Assembly: GCA_032128395.1 (NCBI GenBank)
Contig: JAQBGV010000163.1
Coordinates: 1-8,933 of the forward strand
Origin: JAQBGV01 sp032128395
GTDB taxonomy: Bacteria; Planctomycetota; UBA8108; UBA1146
DNA: 8,933 nt
Reading direction: 5' to 3'
The position numbers and the translations under genes were made by a program. The first letter of the stretch is position 1; each line of letters opens with the position of its first letter. The notes beneath the pieces are model-generated. The model ran no database searches. It had not been told where the DNA came from and saw only the letters and a list, made by a program, of their open reading frames with translations. Below are positions 7,701 through 8,933 of this stretch, piece after piece.

Positions 7701-8802
7701 GGTACGAGGCTTGGCCCCCCTGCGCTACAACTACAACATCGAGAATGGCGTCACGGGCCCCTTCGAACTCGCACCCGAAGAGATTCTAGAGATGACTGTC
7801 CGACTGCCCGGATCGATCGAGGTGTCAGGGACGATCCTCGAGAACGGCAATCCGGTTCCGGGCGGAAGACTCGGCGTTTCCGCGGGCGGTGCGGGGAGTA
7901 ATCTCGCGGTCGATTCGAACGGTCGGTTCCGGGGCGATGTCCCCGAGTCCGATCGGGCGGAGTTTAGCTTTTCGGGTCAGGACGGACAGTCGATTCGCTT
8001 CGAAGAGGTCCCGACTGTTCGAGGAGAAGAGATCCGGCTCGACTATCCCGCCATCGCAGCCGAGATCCACCTGATCGACGAGCGGGGAGCGCCCGTCGGC
8101 CCGGTCGAGCAGTTGCGAGTCGGAACGACGTTGCCCGGAGGGATCCGAGCTTCTACCGACCTCGCGTTCGGAGCGGATGGGATCGCGTCGATCCGGCACC
8201 ACCCACCGGGCCGATGCACGATGCGCGGTCAGCTGCCGGACGGTCTCGTCCTCATCGACACTTCACTTGAGCTCGCGGACGGAGGCGTCATCACCGCCCG
8301 GGTACACTCCTCACGCGTACTTCGTGTTCGCTTTCCCGATGGAATGCGTCGAGACGTTCATCGCGTCGATGCACAGGGTGAGTTTCATCGGCTCCCCTGG
8401 GCGCGTGAGCAGTCGGTCGATGGATTGACGGCGTACTGGCTCCCGATTGGTGAAGAGGGACGAACTCTGGTGCTCGACTGCCGAGGCTGCGCTCCGGTCG
8501 TTTGGACTGGTGGAGTTCAGCTCCCCGAAGATCCTATCGAAGTTCCCGACCTCCCCGGCGGCAGGATTCAGGTTCCGTGGGACGACGCCCGAGGAGATGG
8601 CACTTTTCTGCTCCGGTTGGATCGTCTCGACCTTCCCGCACTTCCCGCCCCGCTCTCCCGGCGTATCTGGCGGGGCGGAGATCTCGATCACCCGCTTCCT
8701 GTCGGTCGATACCGCGTGACGGTCGAGCGGGCCCCTGGTGAGGAGCTCGCCTCGTCGGAAGTGGAGGTCCGCGCAGGAGAGACCACCGCCGTCGAGTGGT
8801 GA
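4732..8802 (+). CDS. Giant exported protein of tandem carboxypeptidase-regulatory-like (Ig-fold) repeats
   Basis: The product has 1,356 residues from GTG 4732. The frame is open back to GTG 4570, but that part overlaps the sigma gene and looks non-coding. Residues 1-12 (MLLLLVSGGLLL) are a hydrophobic signal or anchor lacking a basic n-region. From about residue 57 to the end I count 12 to 14 beta-sandwich repeats of about 75-95 residues. Many open with a strand like G.V.D..G.PV.GA.V and carry a D..GRF turn. Clear examples start near 57 (VHGTVLDRHSDAPLEGAVV), 147 (VHGRVIDAQGEPVAGATL), 243, 416, 499, 600, 685, 852, 944, 1029 and 1109. The closest families are CarboxypepD_reg / CNA-B-like folds. 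I see no catalytic domain, sorting motif or second membrane segment. It probably acts outside the cytoplasm as an adhesin, scaffold or envelope component. Gene order suggests control by the upstream sigma factor. The real start is uncertain: the best ribosome binding site leads to GTG 4706, out of frame by one base. Confidence 0.82.
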   Translation: MLLLLVSGGLLLRTGTEEFLEGGGAQGRSVELAVQLATESKIAHSVPIAEHSQTQVVHGTVLDRHSDAPLEGAVVQLVGAGLERGAAVTRTDAEGRFELIAPRSVAPWARVLVSSERHVPIDRQITRAPHLWPDPLPAFLLTEGIPVHGRVIDAQGEPVAGATLCAWTGTYMVRSGSATSFRNAATQFVQLERSRDDGTFRAVLPAGTAWIAARTGARGGAVEISLPARSPAEIHVVISAEHQIAGRVIDESSHPVAEARLLVIPGRGARLPGIPTYPWSRIELETDRDGRFHFASLGVPMTYSISHPEHLPHYGGAADELLPGVEKTITLSRSRTLRGRLVSAGGPLPPEVTAYLSIGQVVRGSVTADSFEFFQVSPEASEGTLHVPGYRDIVLSWIPGLEAVDLGELILDPGLALSVSVTDHDGSPVENAGVRSVDSSVAAERMVRTDDSGNSTIEGLSPGFLDLEVWADGFVLAKTELEVRAPETNHEVSLLRAGGLRGVLVDSMGQPIAGAGVHANPQYGGVHLGLPFPDLPQSATESDLTDEWGRFRIPQVPIGVPVSLWIRPGQSLPTSLEIDALVEGEIRDLGSIAIGESSSLAAIVVDTAGRSIVGAAVEVRRSASTTGNEGIVLRTDTGGVAQIVQLASGSYSVIASAAGFGAVEETIELQSGHREVHCAMAAGAQWDVRVRERDGNPVVGAHVMVSSTVGAGSSDGTTDAEGRAGLGGISGGPLHYSVDSHQHAPLRGQCQSADQLPEELVLEVAATVLVRLLPPPGGPPIRRGSVHVDQEGNGWGFEFDRRMPVISVPGRAPGSARVEVLAEGYPRMTETVELFAGEVTEVLYQPEGPAESFAIQVLDGRGNAVTNARVRVTTHADLSLSLLQASALEVLPHCGDGVHSSDIAAPGKRFDVLIEADGFAPTAQMGVAPSNAPVPIELRTESGIDLTVVDSGGAAVAGRTVQIMLLDIRTLVAYATTRVRLVTDDDGRVLVRGLAPLRYNYNIENGVTGPFELAPEEILEMTVRLPGSIEVSGTILENGNPVPGGRLGVSAGGAGSNLAVDSNGRFRGDVPESDRAEFSFSGQDGQSIRFEEVPTVRGEEIRLDYPAIAAEIHLIDERGAPVGPVEQLRVGTTLPGGIRASTDLAFGADGIASIRHHPPGRCTMRGQLPDGLVLIDTSLELADGGVITARVHSSRVLRVRFPDGMRRDVHRVDAQGEFHRLPWAREQSVDGLTAYWLPIGEEGRTLVLDCRGCAPVVWTGGVQLPEDPIEVPDLPGGRIQVPWDDARGDGTFLLRLDRLDLPALPAPLSRRIWRGGDLDHPLPVGRYRVTVERAPGEELASSEVEVRAGETTAVEW

Positions 8803-8852
8803 TCGGAGCACACCTTCCCCCGATCTTCCGCATCGCTTTCCGTCGCGGCGGA

Positions 8853-8876
8853 ATGATGATGATGATGGTGATGATG
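8853..8876 (+). repeat. Imperfect (ATG)8 trinucleotide tract with a possible tiny ORF
   Basis: Five ATG units, one GTG and two ATG units run in tandem in the 114 bp gap between the large gene and the next start. The tract opens a 16-codon frame, MMMMMVMMTGPSRGGG, ending at a TGA at 8901-8903 just before the next ribosome binding site. No Shine-Dalgarno sequence precedes it, so I do not call a gene. A short stem (CCTCCCG at 8884-8890 with CGGGGGG at 8894-8900, loop AGG, one G-U pair in RNA) lies between the tract and the next start. Confidence 0.6.
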
Positions 8877-8916
8877 ACGGGACCCTCCCGAGGCGGGGGG
8901 TGAGGAGAGGGGCGCG

Positions 8917-8933
8917 ATGCAGCACGACGGCGA
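8917..8933 (+). CDS. Possible first codons of a downstream gene, cut by window edge
   Basis: An ATG at 8917 starts MQHDG and runs off the window after five full codons. The purine-rich GAGGAGAGG at 8902-8910 lies 6 nt upstream and is a good ribosome binding site, which is the main reason for the call. It is on the same strand as the repeat-protein gene, 114 bp after its stop, so it may belong to the same transcription unit. CCCTC at 8883-8887 could pair with GAGGG at 8907-8911 and hide the ribosome binding site. Too little is visible to name a product. Confidence 0.4.

Noticed and set aside
8801..8825. Inverted repeat GATCGG / CCGATC after the large gene as a terminator
   Set aside because: The stem is only 6 bp with a 13 nt loop and no T tract. 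GATC-type palindromes are very common in this window.

Overview
The window is GC-rich and densely coding on both strands. The gene families suggest a Planctomycetota bacterium, inferred from four features: a DUF1570-like secreted peptidase; a HEAT-like secreted protein with the 'TG..FG....W..W' closing motif I associate with this phylum; an ECF sigma factor with a 'GGDRR.WA' extension after region 4; and, directly downstream, a very large secreted protein made of carboxypeptidase-regulatory-like (Ig-fold) repeats. No search was run, so the taxon and family names rest on motif recognition.

Layout: (1) 1-95, minus strand: the first 31 codons of a secreted protein, cut by the window edge. (2) 208-1071, minus: a fumarylacetoacetate-hydrolase-family enzyme with intact metal ligands. 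(3) 1245-2960, plus, divergent from (2): a secreted HEAT-like plus alpha/beta-hydrolase-fold protein whose whole catalytic triad appears replaced. (4) 2965-3861, minus, convergent with (3) across only 4 bp: a secreted HExxH peptidase-like protein starting at GTG. (5) 4073-4768, plus: an ECF sigma factor with a C-terminal hydrophobic extension. (6) 4732-8802, plus: a repeat protein of about 1,360 residues overlapping the sigma gene end. (7) After a short (ATG)n tract, the first codons of another plus-strand gene start at 8917.

The sigma gene and the repeat gene look like one functional unit: an ECF regulator and a large exported or surface protein. Their junction is the most puzzling part. A near-consensus Shine-Dalgarno sequence plus GTG lies in the sigma reading frame, while the hydrophobic signal or anchor segment of the large protein lies in the next frame. 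One extra A in the run at 4718-4720 would join them into a textbook signal peptide and would also fuse the sigma factor in frame to the repeat protein. This could be an assembly indel, a real mutation, or a -1 recoding site.

The second notable item is the apparent pseudoenzyme in (3). The remaining genes look ordinary. I saw no tRNA, rRNA, CRISPR array, insertion sequence or prophage-type gene. All gaps between genes are shorter than 300 bp.
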